This document shows positions 1-12,367 of a DNA stretch of 64,000 nucleotides, piece after piece. Under the pieces are notes generated by a model. That model did no database searches. It was not told the DNA's origin and saw only the letters and a program-made list of their open reading frames with translations. The translations under genes and the position numbers were made by a program. Position 1 is the first letter of the stretch. Each line of letters begins with the position of its first letter. The DNA is from Purshia tridentata (lineage: Eukaryota > Streptophyta > Magnoliopsida > Rosales > Rosaceae): NCBI GenBank assembly GCA_003254885.1, contig QANT01007852.1, positions 96,958 through 160,957 of the forward strand. Direction: 5' to 3'.

Positions 1-863
1 GGAAAAGCTATAGTTTCAGTAAAGTAAGTTTGAGAAAGAAATGAATTTTCAAAGTATTTTCAGGAAAGTATTTCGGTTTGAGCCATGAAAATTGTTTGAG
101 AAAGTTTTAGATGTGTCCTTCGTGCTGCCATCGTCTCTCCTACTCCTCAGCAAGTTTAGAAGAGTTGGAAGTTGGTTTAAGAAAAGTTTGAGTTTTGGTG
201 AAGTTGTTCAGTGAAACAGGGTTAGCTTGGTTAAGGTTTAAAAGGGACTTTAGTAGGTAGAACAGTTTCACCCTAGCGAGTTTAATTAACGAGGTAGCAG
301 AGTTACCGAGGAAGTAGCTAGGTGGGACCTAGGCTGTGGACTTATGGATGTTCAGGGTTAACACGTTAGTAAATTTTTCTTGAGTTGTAGGTCGCTTTTG
401 ACCATCTTACCCAAGAGTTGTCGTGGTTTTTTTTGACGTCATTTAGAGTTGCGCAACAAAAGCATGGTTGAAGTTTAGAAGAAGCAAAATCGAGAGTTAC
501 CGAGAGTTGTGGCAAGACAGGCTACTCAAAGGAAGTGCAGACCTTGCGGGTTAGACTTGGAAGTTTCGGAGTTCAGTTGTGTGAAGAACACGACAAGTTC
601 GTTACTGCTAGTTCTTTAGTTAAGGCTTACCTGTTTCTTGCTTGTTTGTGTTAGTACTCAGTTTTGCTTTCAGAAAGGTTGTAAAAAGGGTTTCAGTTTT
701 GAAAAAGGGTTTTGGTTTTGAAAGAAAAAGTTTCAAAGAGCATTCAGTTTTGACGTGTTGCTTGTACTTGCTTGTGCTTGTTTGTTGGTGACTGTGAGAA
801 GTCACTTCCTTGTTACTTTCCCTTGGGAATTTCGAGTACGAAATTCTTTTAAGGTGGGTAGGT
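1..863 (+). mobile_element. Non-coding 3' internal end of a Ty3/gypsy element, cut by the window
   Basis: No open frame with recognisable protein similarity is present. The stretch ends in a purine-rich tract (AAGGTGGGTAGGT, 851-863) directly before the TG of the LTR at 864, which is where a polypurine tract lies before a 3' LTR. I infer that this is the untranslated end of the element whose 3' LTR follows; gag and pol would lie outside the window. Confidence 0.45.
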
Positions 864-2691
864 TGTAAGACCCCATACCTTCCAAGGTTGTTTAAAAAGT
901 TTTTAAAGGATTTTGGGATTTTATTGTGAGACGTAAAATGTTTTGGGGCGTTTTTCGAATTTTAAATTTGATTTTAAACTTGGGGCAAAAGTTGACTTTT
1001 TGTTCTGGTGACGTTTTGGTTTTGACTTTGGGTTCATTCGAAAGTTTTTGTTCTCACGAGTTCATAGGCACAAAGCACGCGTCAAACGAAGCTATGGTTT
1101 GGAAGTTAGGAACATGTGAAGGAAGGGGCAAAAGTCAATTTCTCCTCACTTTCTCTCTCCTCTTTCCCGCACTCTCTCTCTCTCGCGACCTCTCCCTCCA
1201 GCCGTACCTTCCACCAATGCGTGAGGGCGCGTCCGGCAGCGGGTTGGCCTGGTCTTTGGCATGTCGTGGTTGCCTCCCCTTCCTCCACCTTCCCTTGGTC
1301 TCGACTCAGCCCAAAAACAGCCTAGAACCTAAGTTTTCGTTTGCGCACAGTGGGAGTCGCTGGTGGCGATCTCTCTTTTTCGGCGACGGCGTGACCTCCC
1401 ACCTGCCCAGATCTCTTCCTCTCGTCAAGCCCGTCACAGTGGTGTGCTCCAATCGTCCGTTGGACGGCTGTGGGCGGTGAAACGAAGGTGGGTAGGCCGT
1501 GGCTTCTTCGACGGAATTCTGGCGTTTCCGGCCACCTTTTCCATCGAGTGAGGTATGGTTTTCAATCCCCTCGACCTCCTCTTGAAGTTTGTGAAGTTGG
1601 TTTGAGTTTAAAACTCGTGTTTGTGTTTCACCTAGGTTGGGCAGTCATGGCCACCACGGCCTCACCATGCGTGGTGGTCGTGTTGGATGTTCTCTAGTGC
1701 CTTTCAGCTTCCCTAGAGCTTAGCAGGACCAACCCCGAGCACTGGTGAGTTTTCGTGTGTTTTTCGGGGCCGGGCAGCCACCGTGTGTGGTGGTTCCCGC
1801 CCGTTTCAGTAGTTTGCCGGCTTGTTTGTGAACTGTCTGGTCTTAACAGGTACTCTTGGCTCAGGAATTTGTATTTCTGATGTTGTTGTGTTGCCGGATT
1901 TTAAAATCTGAGCAAAAGAGCCATGAAGGGCAGTTCGGTCTTTTTGCGTGGTTTACTGTGTGTGAAATTTAAGTCCAGTTTTGTGAGTGAATTTAAGCTC
2001 AGCTAATTTTCAGTTCAGTTACTTACTTGGTTTGTGGTTCGCTTGTTTGCTGTTGCTAGTTTAGAGGGTACGGAATTAGGATTGGAGATCTTGAGGATTT
2101 AAAGATTATTTGAGATTAAAGGATTAAGTAAGAGATTGGAGGATCAGTGGTTATATTTGAGGATTAGTGAGTTCCAGTTGGAGAATTTAGATGGATTCTA
2201 GGTCAGAATCTTGTGGACTAATTCGAGGTAATTTTCAGTTTAAAGGGATTAATTGAGGATAATTGACGTATTACTATTGATTGGTTTAAAGGATTGGTGA
2301 CCAAGTTAAGGATAGTGATTTCTGGTTTATGGTTTGCTTGTGATTCGAGGCTTAAGGTGGTTCATGATTTGATTATTTATTTAAATTTATAATTTGAGGT
2401 TACAGTTAGTTTCACTCATACAAGTTCTAGTGAGCTTACCGTGTTTGTGTTTAAACCCGGTGCACCTTTGGTTAGATGCAGGGTTTGTTTTACAGGTTAA
2501 GCAGGCTGAGGAGGCAGTGGAGAGAAGACGAGGCAAAGGAACTACCATAATTTTAGAAACTTGTTTTTACACCTTGATTTGAATAACTGTTTTTGTAAAT
2601 TACAATTAATTTGAATAAATTATTTTATATTCATGGCTCACAATTTCAGTTTTCAGTTGTTTTTCACGTGCTCGAGGGTCGGGGCGTGACA
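864..2691 (+). mobile_element. 3' LTR of a Ty3/gypsy chromovirus-type (Tekay-like) retrotransposon
   Basis: The LTR starts TGTAAGACCCC and ends GGGGCGTGACA, the TG...CA and near-mirror termini typical of long chromovirus LTRs. It aligns along its length with the LTR at 7058-8809: both carry a CT-rich block near the first third and the shared phrases GAGCTTACCG and TTAAGCAGG towards the end. No primer binding site follows 2691 and a purine tract precedes 864, so this is a 3' LTR, not a 5' LTR. Open frames inside it (for example 926-1480) have no recognisable domain and are not treated as genes. Confidence 0.8.
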
Positions 2692-3080
2692 TTTAATGAT
2701 TATGACTTGTATGTATGAACTTACCACTTGTATGTATGAACTTACCACTTGTGCGTATGAGAAATGTTGTCAAGTAGAAATTAGAGATTGGTAACCTCTA
2801 GCTTCTAAAGCATGTTGCATAAGAGTGTGGTAATTTAAAAGCACCTTGGTTGGATTGTTTTAATTGCTTGGATTTCTCATCCTTAAAACTTTATGCACTT
2901 AGGGTTTGCTATGGCATGAATCGTAGGTAGTTAGCTATCACCTTGATTGGGGTAGTTGATAACAGGAAAGTGGATGTACCCTAATTCACCTTGGCGGGGG
3001 TTAGAAGGAAATCTAATATATCTAATTTGGCATAATCATTCATTGCATTGTTTGTTAAATAGAAGGGTTAGTGTGAATGA
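2692..3080. other. Non-coding spacer with a 21-bp tandem repeat
   Basis: No gene is visible. Positions 2705-2761 hold about 2.7 copies of a 21-bp unit starting ACTTGTATGTATG. The spacer appears to be continuous with 5081 onward, the two halves having been separated by the LTR inserted at 3081. Confidence 0.5.
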
Positions 3081-5080
3081 TGATTGTTTTCTTAGAGCAA
3101 AATTATTAAACATTTATTCCAACTCTAAGTTTAACTCGCAAGTGCACGAATCGTAGAGTAGAAAGGGGTGCAAAATATGAGGTCGATCCCACAGGGAATG
3201 GGTCTAGTAGCAATAAATCAACTCAGCCTAACATATTAGAAACACTAACACACGCACACAGAAAAGGGGTTTAGAGAAGGTAGAAAAACAAAAACACAAA
3301 CACACAAACTACCAAACTATCAATGAGCAACTAATATGATAACATGCAATTTCAAAAGACTACGAACACAAAGTTTGCCTACCAAAAGCTTTGGCTATTT
3401 CCTTTTGGCGTTATACCCTCCTTATGAATATACTAGGAGTCTCTTAAACCTGCCCTAGCAAGTTAACTTGCATGTTCCTAGACAATCTAGGCCAATCACC
3501 CATGCAAGAGTCATTAGGATTTGTGAAGATGACAAACACATAGACCGTATATCCACCTTGATGTACACTACGTCATTTATGAATACTATTATCACAATCA
3601 GTTCTTAATTAATTGCTTGTTACTTCTAAAATTGTCATCCTTTTGAGCTTATTCAATTTTATAACAATCACTAGATGCTTCATCCCTAAGGTAGCTAATC
3701 TTAAAAGAATCTACATCTAATGCCATTCTAACAGATAATAGGATTTTATGCAAGTACCATTATCATAAATTACAAGAAACCATAATTCAAACATTGATCA
3801 ATAATAGAGGCTTCATCATCCACTCAACAATGCATAAAAGTGATTAAAACATAAAACAAAAAATAAAAGAACTAACTTTCATTATATAAAAATAATCAAT
3901 GAATCCATAATGGAAAAAAGTAGAAACTAATTAACTAATAAACAAAAGAAGAAAAGGAAGAAAAACCCAAGAAGGAGGCAGCGGCTAGGCTTGGGAAAAG
4001 CCTAGGAACTTGTGACTAGGGGTAGGGCAACAAGCTATGAAGCTTGCCCCCAAGCCCTAGGGCTTCACCCATGTGGCTCCCTCTTTCTCTCTCTCTAAAG
4101 CTGTGTAAAATCTGGTCTGAAAGTTGATGTTTGCTTGATTCAAATAATGAGGAGGGGAGGCCTTTATATAGGAGTAAGGAGGTGGAGATTCCTTTGCTTG
4201 CAAGGAAAGGGTTTACTTGCACTCCAAGAATGGGTCTTGGGCTGTTTTGAGCAAGTAGACGTTTTCTGGTCGCTGAACTGCTGTGCTGTCTTCACTAAAA
4301 TTGCCATATCTTGAGGTAGGAGTGTCAAAATCGAGTTCCATAAAATTCCCTACGAACCTAACATCCGTATCTTTCCAACGATATATGGCTTGATATCTGA
4401 TTTGATCTAGAGAAATACAGGATTGCTGTCGAATTTACTGCTCATATTTCCAGGGTTTTGACTTCCTTGCAAGTTAAGGACTCCTTGAGATCTTTGACTG
4501 AGTCTTCCAAGATCTTCCTTCCTAACTAGGATTCCAGCATTGGGAAAGTCTTCTAATGCAAAAATTAGGCGCATGGGCTTTTTGAATATGGACTTGGATT
4601 TGGCCTAATCTCCTCTTCCTTGCCTGTCTTGTCTTGAGGCCCAACAAATTGTAGAAGCTTCTAGAACCTTTGACTTTGACCCCACATTTCCTAATCCCAC
4701 TAGGAAAACTTATCCAATTAGGATTTCACTTTTACCATCATGTCCAACTAGGGTTATGTTTTTCTAGTCCAATTAGGATTAGGTTTTCCTAGTCCAACTA
4801 GGATTTCTCATTTCTGGCCCTGAACATTGATAGTTTTCCTAGTCTGGCTAGGATTCCTTATTTAAGTAGGATTTCAGCTTCTTAGTTCTATCAAGATTTC
4901 TTTAGTTTCCTAGATTGATCAGGAATTGTCTAATTTTGGCTCTTTTGGCTTCTTTCTTCATCAATGCTTCAATTAACCTACAAAACACAAAAGTAAAGCA
5001 AAAGACACAAAAACGTTGAGTTCTTGCACTCTAGGTTAAGGAGTTAGTATGCAAAAATAGTGTAAATTGAGCACTCAACA
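3081..5080 (-). mobile_element. Solo LTR of a Ty3/gypsy (Tat/Athila-like) element
   Basis: Read on the reverse strand it begins TGTTGAGTGCTC and ends in CTAAGAAAACA plus a few bases. It contains the phrase TCCCTGTGGGATCGACC, common near the end of Tat/Athila-type LTRs. It aligns end to end with the copy at 10568-12367. AATGA occurs at 3076-3080 and at 5080-5084, so a 5-bp target duplication is probable, although one base overlaps the LTR end. There is no internal region, hence a solo LTR. Positions 4690-4930 hold many degenerate copies of a short unit like TAGTCCAATTAGGATT. Confidence 0.75.
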
Positions 5081-5470
5081 ATGAACCCCAAAATCCCAAA
5101 TCTCATATCATCATCAATTTAATTTGTACATGAATTTGCTTGCTTCCCGTTTTAAATTAGTTTGTCTTTAATTTTAGTGTTACATGTTATCACTCAACCA
5201 ACCAACAACCAAACACTACTCATTTGTGCATATCATGATGCTTAGTTGTGGCTTTGCATGGTGCATAGTAGCTTGTTATTAGTCTTTTACCCTAAAATTA
5301 ATCTAGCTTGTGGTTAAAGTCCCAATCCAATTTCTTGGGTACAACCAGCCCCTACTTCCCATCCCATACTAAAACTTGACAACCTTACACTTGAGGTAGA
5401 GAAATCAACAGTTTACAATATTACTTTTCTTAATAACTAATATCTAAAGAGTGATGTCTATTAAGGTTAT
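5081..5470. other. Non-coding, probably old retrotransposon sequence
   Basis: No open frame or RNA gene is recognised. The sequence continues the segment left of 3081. I see nothing further in it. Confidence 0.35.
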
Positions 5471-5932
5471 TGTTGTAATGAATACTTGCAACTAAACTAA
5501 TCTTTAGATATTTCTGAATGACAAATAAGCATATCCTATATGAACTAGTATTACTCAATGTGTGGTATCCACATGCTACAAACAAGCTATTGTTTAAGTC
5601 AAGTCCTTTAAAGAGTCAATTAAGGAATTGGACTCCTATAATGTCTTGATAGGAGGCATCCGGACTCTACTGCCTCTATAAATGGCGCAGGTCCCTGGCC
5701 ACACAAACCTCTCAAAAGTTATTTAGCATTCTCTGTACCATCTGTGAGAAGCTTTGTGTTTGCGTTGTGCCAGAAGACTTGTGTGCTTGACTCTCTGTTT
5801 AGTATTCATCTCCATGACTTCAATAGGTTAGCATTGTGTGTTTCTTGTACTCATGTAACGCTAGTTAGGTGTTTATAAGTTTTACTTTTGATTAATAGTT
5901 TGGTGTGTTGCAGTAGTAGAATGTAGTTTACA
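5471..5932 (+). mobile_element. Ty1/copia LTR followed by a primer binding site
   Basis: The right end TTTACA lies directly before a copia-type primer binding site (5933-5947). The segment shares its layout and several phrases with the reverse-strand LTR at 19056-19565 (AAGTCAAGTCCTT, GGAGGCAT, GTCCCTGGC, CAGAAGACTTGTG against CAAAAGACTTGTG), so the two belong to one copia family. A TATA-like CTATAAATGG lies near 5680. The left boundary (TGTTGTAATG) is a guess from length and termini. Confidence 0.6.
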
Positions 5933-5947
5933 TGTGGTATAAGAGCC
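5933..5947 (+). other. Copia primer binding site (initiator tRNA-Met complement)
   Basis: TGTGGTATAAGAGCC directly follows the LTR end. Plant copia elements use TGGTATCAGAGC, complementary to initiator methionine tRNA. One base differs (A for C), which suggests decay. Confidence 0.65.
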
Positions 5948-6338
5948 AACACATCTAAGCTAATAATAAATTAAAGAATACATCACTGCCTTCAGTTATA
6001 TCCAATTTACATGAGTACTTTGCTATAGATAATTGATTAATTCTAAGAGATTGCATTTTATTTTATCTGTTGATTTTTTAAGTTAATCCTAAGCCAACTA
6101 TCAGTACATTAAATGTTTGCTTATATTGTCAACTATTGATTGCTTTATTAAATTATATCAATTCAATTAGTAGTTGAATTCATTAACAAAGCTATTTTCT
6201 ATTCAGATATGTATGTTTTATTCCACGAAAAGACGATGGCTTTTCCTAGGCTTTTGGTCATAGTTTTCATCATTAGATATAGTAAATTCTTATGACTAAT
6301 TGGAATTGTGATCGAAGCCTCATCTTTGGCATAGAAAA
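5948..6338. other. Copia leader remnant and unassigned AT-rich sequence
   Basis: This follows the copia primer binding site but has no gag frame. It joins the left end of the reverse-strand chromovirus LTR. No gene is seen. Confidence 0.35.
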
Positions 6339-6979
6339 TGACAAGATCGCCCCCAGATCTCACCCTAAAACCCCAGAGCGATCCTGTGGGGACGTCACAC
6401 CCTTGCGACGTGGGCCCCAATCCTACTGATAAATCGGTGGCAAATCCTTTAATGAAGACATTATCAAAAAACAAAAATGATATGCCCTAAATAACCAAAG
6501 TAAGATCCAAAATCCTTAAAGTACTTGTAACTTAGTACAACAGCCCACACAAAAGGAAATCTTAACAAATCACCCAACGGGTGAATTAGAGCATATCTAT
6601 TAGAGTTATACAAACCTTAAAGATAACTTAAGCGGAAATTAAGAATATAAAGATGTTCATCCTACTCCGTCTTGAAAGTCTTAAGAGTAAGAAGTGGCTC
6701 AACGCTAGCTGGCTCGACCTTAAACTTCTTCACCTGGGGGAGAAATTGTTTTGGAAAACAATTAATGAGAAAAATCTCAATGAGTGGCCAAAAATAACCT
6801 TAAATCATTTCCTTCAAATCTTTCCTTTCAAAAACTTATCAAAATAGCTTCAGTCAATTTGAAATCCCTAGTTTAAAATCTTAAGTTCACAAACTCTTTC
6901 AATAACCATGGGTAACACCTTCAAATAATCAATTCAAATAAAAAGCAAAATCTCATTTGAAATCCCAAGAGTAAAAGAG

Positions 6980-6997
6980 ATATATATATATATATAG
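6980..6997. repeat. (TA)n microsatellite
   Basis: Eighteen bases of alternating TA lie in the non-coding LTR sequence. Confidence 0.9.
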
Positions 6998-7057
6998 TTA
7001 CCAAAATGAGTTGAAATGCTTTAGATTCAAATAAAAATAATATCATCATACTCAAAT

Positions 7058-8809
7058 TGTAAGACCCCGTACTTTTCTAAGGTTATTTTGAAAAGTTTTT
7101 TTTCAAGAATTTGGAGATTTTATTTGAGATATAAAGTATTTTTGGGGGTTTTTCAAATTTAAAGTTAATTTTAAACTTGAGCAAAAGTTGAGTTTTTGTT
7201 CGAGCGAAGTTTTAGTTTTGACTTTGGGTCCGTTGGAAAGGTCTTGTTCTCACAAGTTTGTAGACACGAAGCACTCATCAAACAGAGCTACGGTATGGAA
7301 GTTACAAATTTGTGAAGAGAAGGGCAAACTTGTAATTTTGAAAAGTTAGTTTTGCAAAACCCAGTTTTTCTCTCATTTCTCTCTCCTCTCTCCCGTACTC
7401 TCTCTCTCGCGACTCTCTCTCCCAACCACCACTGTCACCAGCATGTGGGGCCGCGTTCGGAAGCAATTGCGGCTGGAACTTGGCCCACCGTGCTCGCCTT
7501 CCTCTCCTCTTCCTTTCCCTGGTGGCGCTTCCCCCTGAAACAGCTTTGAACTAAAAAACCAGCTCATCGCGCACAGTGGGTGACTGTCGGCGGCGAACTC
7601 CCTTTTTCATCGATGATGTGACCTCCCACCTGCCTAGACCTCTTCTTCTCGTCGAGCTCATCATGCTGGTGCCCTTCGATCGTCCATTGGAGCTCGTTTG
7701 GCAGCGGATCGATGGTGGGAAGGCCGGCGGCTTCTTCAGTCATTTTCTTCCTTTTCTGGCAGACTTTGGTCGTTGACCCAGGTTTGAAAGTTGGTCATTT
7801 CAACCTTCTCTACGTGCCCATGTGTTGGGTTGTGGCTGATTTCAAGTTTTGGAATTTGTGCAGGTTAGCCACCGCCAGCCACCACGAGTTCCTCCGTGTG
7901 TGGTGGTGCTAATGACTCAATTCCTTAGTTTTTGGCCTCTGGCCAGTCACCTGAAGCCTTGGTGAGTAGTTGGTGAGTTTTTGTGCGAGTTTTGGTGTTG
8001 GTTTGTGGCTGGGAAACCACCGTGTGTGGTGGCAGCTGCTGTTTCAGTTTTTTAATGGCTTAGTTTTGTTGATTGTATGGTCTTAACAAGTACCCTAGGC
8101 TTAGGAATTGTATTTTCGATGCCGTTGTGCTGCCGGATTTGAGAATTCGAGCAAAGATGCCATGAAGGGCAGTTTGGTCTTTTCTCCTGGGTATACTGTG
8201 AGTGGAATTTAAGTTCAGTTACTTTTGGTTGACTTGTTTATTGACTTGCTTGCTTGGTAGCTATATAAGTGGGTACGGTATAGGATTAAATACCCCGAGG
8301 TTATTAAGGTTATTTTCAGCTTAAGGAATTTAATTTGAGGCTAATTGGGAATTGCTAATTATTGTGGTTTGAATGATATTGAGGATTAGTGAATTATTTG
8401 AGGATTTGTGAGATTAACTTGAGGTGTTTGGAACTATTTGAATGTTTATTTGATTGATAATTAGTGGAATCTTGGTATGATTTGAGGCTTCAGTTGGTTT
8501 TGTAAATTGATTATTTTAATTTTATTTTATTTGAGGTTATTGTAAGTTGTTTCACTCATACGAGCTCTAGTGAGCTTACCGGTTTTGTGTTTAAACTCGA
8601 TGCACCATATTTGTGGTGTAGGGTTTGTTTTATAGGTTAAGCAGGTTGAGGAGGCAGTAGAGGGAAGACAGGGCAGTGGGACCACTTTGAAAAGGCTTGT
8701 ATAAATGTATTGTGAAACACAACTGATTTGAATAAATGTTTTATGCTCATGGCTCATTAAAGGTTTCAGTTTTAATGTTTTTCACGTGCTAGAAATTCGG
8801 GGTGTGACA
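7058..8809 (+). mobile_element. Solo LTR, chromovirus type, with perfect 5-bp target duplication
   Basis: It begins TGTAAGACCCC and ends GGGGTGTGACA. The flanks CAAAT (7053-7057) and CAAAT (8810-8814) match perfectly. It is the same family as 864-2691. There is no internal region, so it arose by recombination between the two LTRs of a full element. It sits inside, and opposite in orientation to, the LTR at 6339-10301, and is therefore younger than it. Frames inside it (for example 7352-7549, 8527-8757) are not genes. Confidence 0.9.
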
Positions 8810-10301
8810 CAAATCCTCCACTGTAGTACCCGAGGCTTATCCTCGGCCGTAGCCATTATCCTCGGCATCTGCACGCGTATGGATCTGGCTTCAGCTGTAC
8901 CAGTTTCCAGCACATGCGACCCTAATTTCTTTGTATCACAGTGACATATTCTCATCAATACGTATGTAGATAAAACACCAGAACACACAGCTTAAAGCCT
9001 ATATGTGTGAACCAATGGGTCCCGAAGACTTGTAACTAACCTTAACCTTGAATTAGGGTACTGACTAGTGGTTTAAAAATCATAACCCAACCTCATAATA
9101 ATATATATCATACTCAAATTAACTTATAATAATAATGACTTCCATACTGTTCAGAAATGCCTCCAAATAGCTCAACTCAACACAAGAGTTTATTAAATAC
9201 TAGATGCCTTTTTAAAACAATCAAGCAATACCTTTTAATAAATCCTTAAATCAAATTTAAAGGAATAAATCATTTAAAATTTTATTTGAAAATAAAGTCT
9301 ACTCACAACTTAGCAAGCTAACCACAAGCCTCGCCGACAAAAAATGCGAAAGTTCCTAAATAGTGTTAGATCGCTCGAAATGCTCGGTTTCCTTTTCCAA
9401 GTGTCTTGTACATGAATAACAGGACAAAAACGATTCATTAGGACCCTAGAATCGAAGTGAGAACTAAAAACGCTGCTGCCCGGTCTAGCACCGCCACACA
9501 CGATGGAGCCATTGAGGTTGCCGGTGGTGAACAGTGACCATTTCGACGACGTCTCAAAATTCAACAATTTTTACATCAAAATGATGGGTTTGAAGAGAGG
9601 ACCAACCTTTACAACTGGGCCGAGTCCAAAAAGTAGCTTGAAGTGGTCAAAAAACACCAATTTTCGACTGAGCCACTATTCATCCAACTTTCACAAACCT
9701 CCACAAAAATCAACAATCTTTATATGGATTTGAAGCTTAGGATGAGAGGATTCCAAAAATGTAAGAATCGAGACCAACCAACGTCGGAGGCGATAGGGAT
9801 CTAGTAGGAAAGCTAACAGCATTGCGAGTTTCTTTTGCACTATTTGCCACATGTAGTGGTATGATTGACAAATGACCACTTGGGTTGGAAACAAGGGGGC
9901 AAGAGCATAAGAAATTTCATGGCCATAAAAGGCCGAATGCATCGCCACATGCCGTCAGAAGATCCGGCTTGTGTGGTGGTCGCCGGGAGGACTAAATCAC
10001 GAAAGAAAATTGTGATTTTGGGTAAATTTCTGATTTCAGAAAATGAATTTCCTTTTATACTTTCACCTCCAAGTTTTAAACAGTCATAACTTTCAAACCA
10101 TAACTCTGATTCGCGATCCGTTTCTTCCTACGTGCTCTGAGCTCGAGCTCTATCCAACCAACTTAAAAATTGGGTCCAAAGACTAAATATTCTAATGGGT
10201 CCTTTTAAACCACAAACTTTCCTAATAAGGTCAAAACCGTAAAATCACTTGCAAGCCTTGAACCAACCAGAATTTTAGCTCAAAAAAGACGGGTCGTAAC
10301 A

Positions 10302-10567
10302 ACATACCTCCATTAAATAAACTTCATCCTTGAAATTTAAATTAACATACCCGTCAGGTGAAAAGGTGGGGATATTAAGTTCATATTTGATCCGCCAGTT
10401 CCCATGTCGCTTCCTCCACTGAGCCACTTCTCCACAAAACTTTGACTAGAAGAACTATTTTGTTATGAAGGACTTGGTTCCTACGGTCTAAAATCTCAAC
10501 AGGCTACTTATCATAAGACAATTCCTCTCTCAATTCAATAGGTTGTGCCTCAAGGATGTGGGAGGAA
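10302..10567 (-). pseudogene. Chromovirus pol C-terminus (chromodomain end) and polypurine tract
   Basis: Read on the reverse strand, the frame around 10360-10430 gives SVEEATWELADQI and a stop. This resembles the chromodomain at the C-terminus of chromovirus polyproteins, whose role is targeting integration to chromatin. The tract TGGAGGTATGT next to the LTR start at 10301 is a likely polypurine tract. The frame continues at 12368 on the other side of the inserted solo LTR. The polyprotein is truncated and inactive. Confidence 0.6.
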
Positions 10568-12367
10568 TGTTGTTTTCTTAGAGCAACATTATATATTAAA
10601 CATTTATTTCAACTCTAAGTATACTCGCAAGTGCACGAATTGCAGAGTAGTAAAGAGTGCAAAGTACGAGGTCGATCCCACAGGGAATGGATATAGTATC
10701 AATAAACCAACTCAACTTGACATATTAGAAACACTAACGCACGCATACAGATAAGGGGTTTTGATTAGATTGAAAAACATAAAAAAACACACTAATACCA
10801 TTGCAATAGTAAGAATTTAGAATCCACCACCAATATATGGAAATACAACCAAGCAACCTAATATGATGCACACGTGTAATAAAGTTTACTAGCCGGGAGA
10901 CCTTGATTATCAAAAACACACCTAACTATCGTTCTCTTAATGCATCGACTAATAGCTTGATTATTGAAAATTAGCCTAGTTAACTAAATATGTTCAAAAG
11001 AAGTGACAAATATCATCTACTTAAGCTGTTAACCATGCAAGAGTCATTATGTACATGTGAGAACAATAAACATATAGACCCTCCCATGAGCATCTATGAT
11101 CTCTTCTCTTAAGGATACGTTCTTAGGATACCCCCTTGTTACCTAGTGGCATTAGTGATTTGGCTATCATCCCCTAACCCCATAGCAAAATCTAGATGCA
11201 TATAACCTAAGGTGATCAATTAAAGGCGCCATACAAAAAGAGCCAACTATAACAGAGATCCAAGATTTATCACATGCACCAATTAAATCACAAGTGTTGC
11301 ATAACTCAAAATCAAGGTTTCATCATCCAACATAGTAAAGCAATAATAAACTCAAAACATGAAAAAGAAAATGAAAGAACTAACTTTCATTAAATAAAAA
11401 ATAATTATGGAATCCATAATAAAAGTAAGAACAAACTAACTAATTAATAAAGGAAAACAAGAGAAGAGAAAACAAGAAGAAAAACCCAAGTTGGCTTGCG
11501 ACTAGGCATGGAAAAAGCCTAGGAACTTGTGACTAGGGCTAGGGCAACAAGCTAGGAAGCTTGTGTCGAAGCCCTAGGGCTTCACCTTTGCGGTTCCCTC
11601 TCTCTGAAAATGCAAAAGATGTCTGATGTTTTTGATATAAAATAATGAGGTAGAGAGGTCCTTATAAAGTGGAGAGGGTGGAGGCTTTCCTTTCTCCCCA
11701 AGGAATAACTTGTGAATGGACTTGGACCTTTAGAATTAAGGTTTTGCGATAGGTAATAATATTCATTATGCCAACTAGGATTTATGGCACTGTAATAATA
11801 TTTATTACGGTACTAGGGTTCCTTATGCGTAATAAAATTCCAACCCATTGTAATAAATATCTTTGCAGCTGTACTAAATATTATTACGGCCCATCTTGAT
11901 TTTTTGCCCTAGCCCATTCACATGCTGACTTAAGCCCATCTTCTTTACTTGCTTGTCTTGAGGCCCAATTACTTGTAGAAGCTTGTGGAACATTTGACTT
12001 GTGAGTTGACTTGACCAACTTCTCTTAGTCCACCTAGGATTCCTTGTAGAGGTAGGATTCCTTGTAGAGATAGGATTCTTTGTCCAACTTGGGTTTCACT
12101 TTGATCATTTTGCTCATCATGATTCCCAATGAAGTTAGGACTCCTTCTCCTACTAGGGTTAGATTTACTAGTTTGACCAGGTTTTCTCTGCTTTTCCTAG
12201 TTTGAGCACGAAATGTCCTAAAATGGCTCTTTTATCTTCTTTCTTCATCAATGCTTCATTTAACCTTAAAAACACAAAACTAAATCAAAAAACACAAAAA
12301 TGTCGAATTCTTGTACTCTAGGTTAAGGGGTTAGTATGCAAAAATAGTGTAAATTAAGCACTCAACA
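10568..12367 (-). mobile_element. Solo LTR, second copy of the 3081-5080 family, inserted in a chromovirus pol
   Basis: The termini are TGTTG at 10568 and CAACA at 12367. It aligns with 3081-5080 through both ends, including the CACTCAACA terminus and the GAGGTCGATCCCACAGGGA phrase. The flanks AGGAA (10563-10567) and AGGGA (12368-12372) differ at one base and are the likely target duplication. The host sequence on either side is one chromovirus pol 3' end, so removing the LTR restores a continuous alignment. A 60-codon reverse frame at 10734-10919 is not coding. Confidence 0.8.

Larger units (their letters stand above)
6339..10301 (-). mobile_element. 3' LTR of a reverse-strand chromovirus, split by a nested solo LTR
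   Basis: On the reverse strand the LTR begins TGTTACGACCCG at 10301, directly after a purine-rich tract and the end of a chromovirus pol reading frame (10302-12768). It runs left to 8815, is interrupted by the solo LTR at 7058-8809, and resumes at 7057. The left end is uncertain: a GGGGGCGATCTTGTCA end at 6339 is the best candidate. The interval 9500-10020 contains the GC-richer block typical of these LTRs. The 6199-6474 reverse frame overlapping this end shows no domain. Confidence 0.65.

Noticed and set aside
926-1480. 184-codon frame
   Set aside because: It lies fully inside a chromovirus LTR, has no domain, and the aligned LTR at 7058-8809 does not keep the frame.
6199-6474. 91-codon reverse frame with a glycine-rich segment
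   Set aside because: It spans the uncertain end of the reverse-strand chromovirus LTR and adjoining sequence; no domain is recognised.
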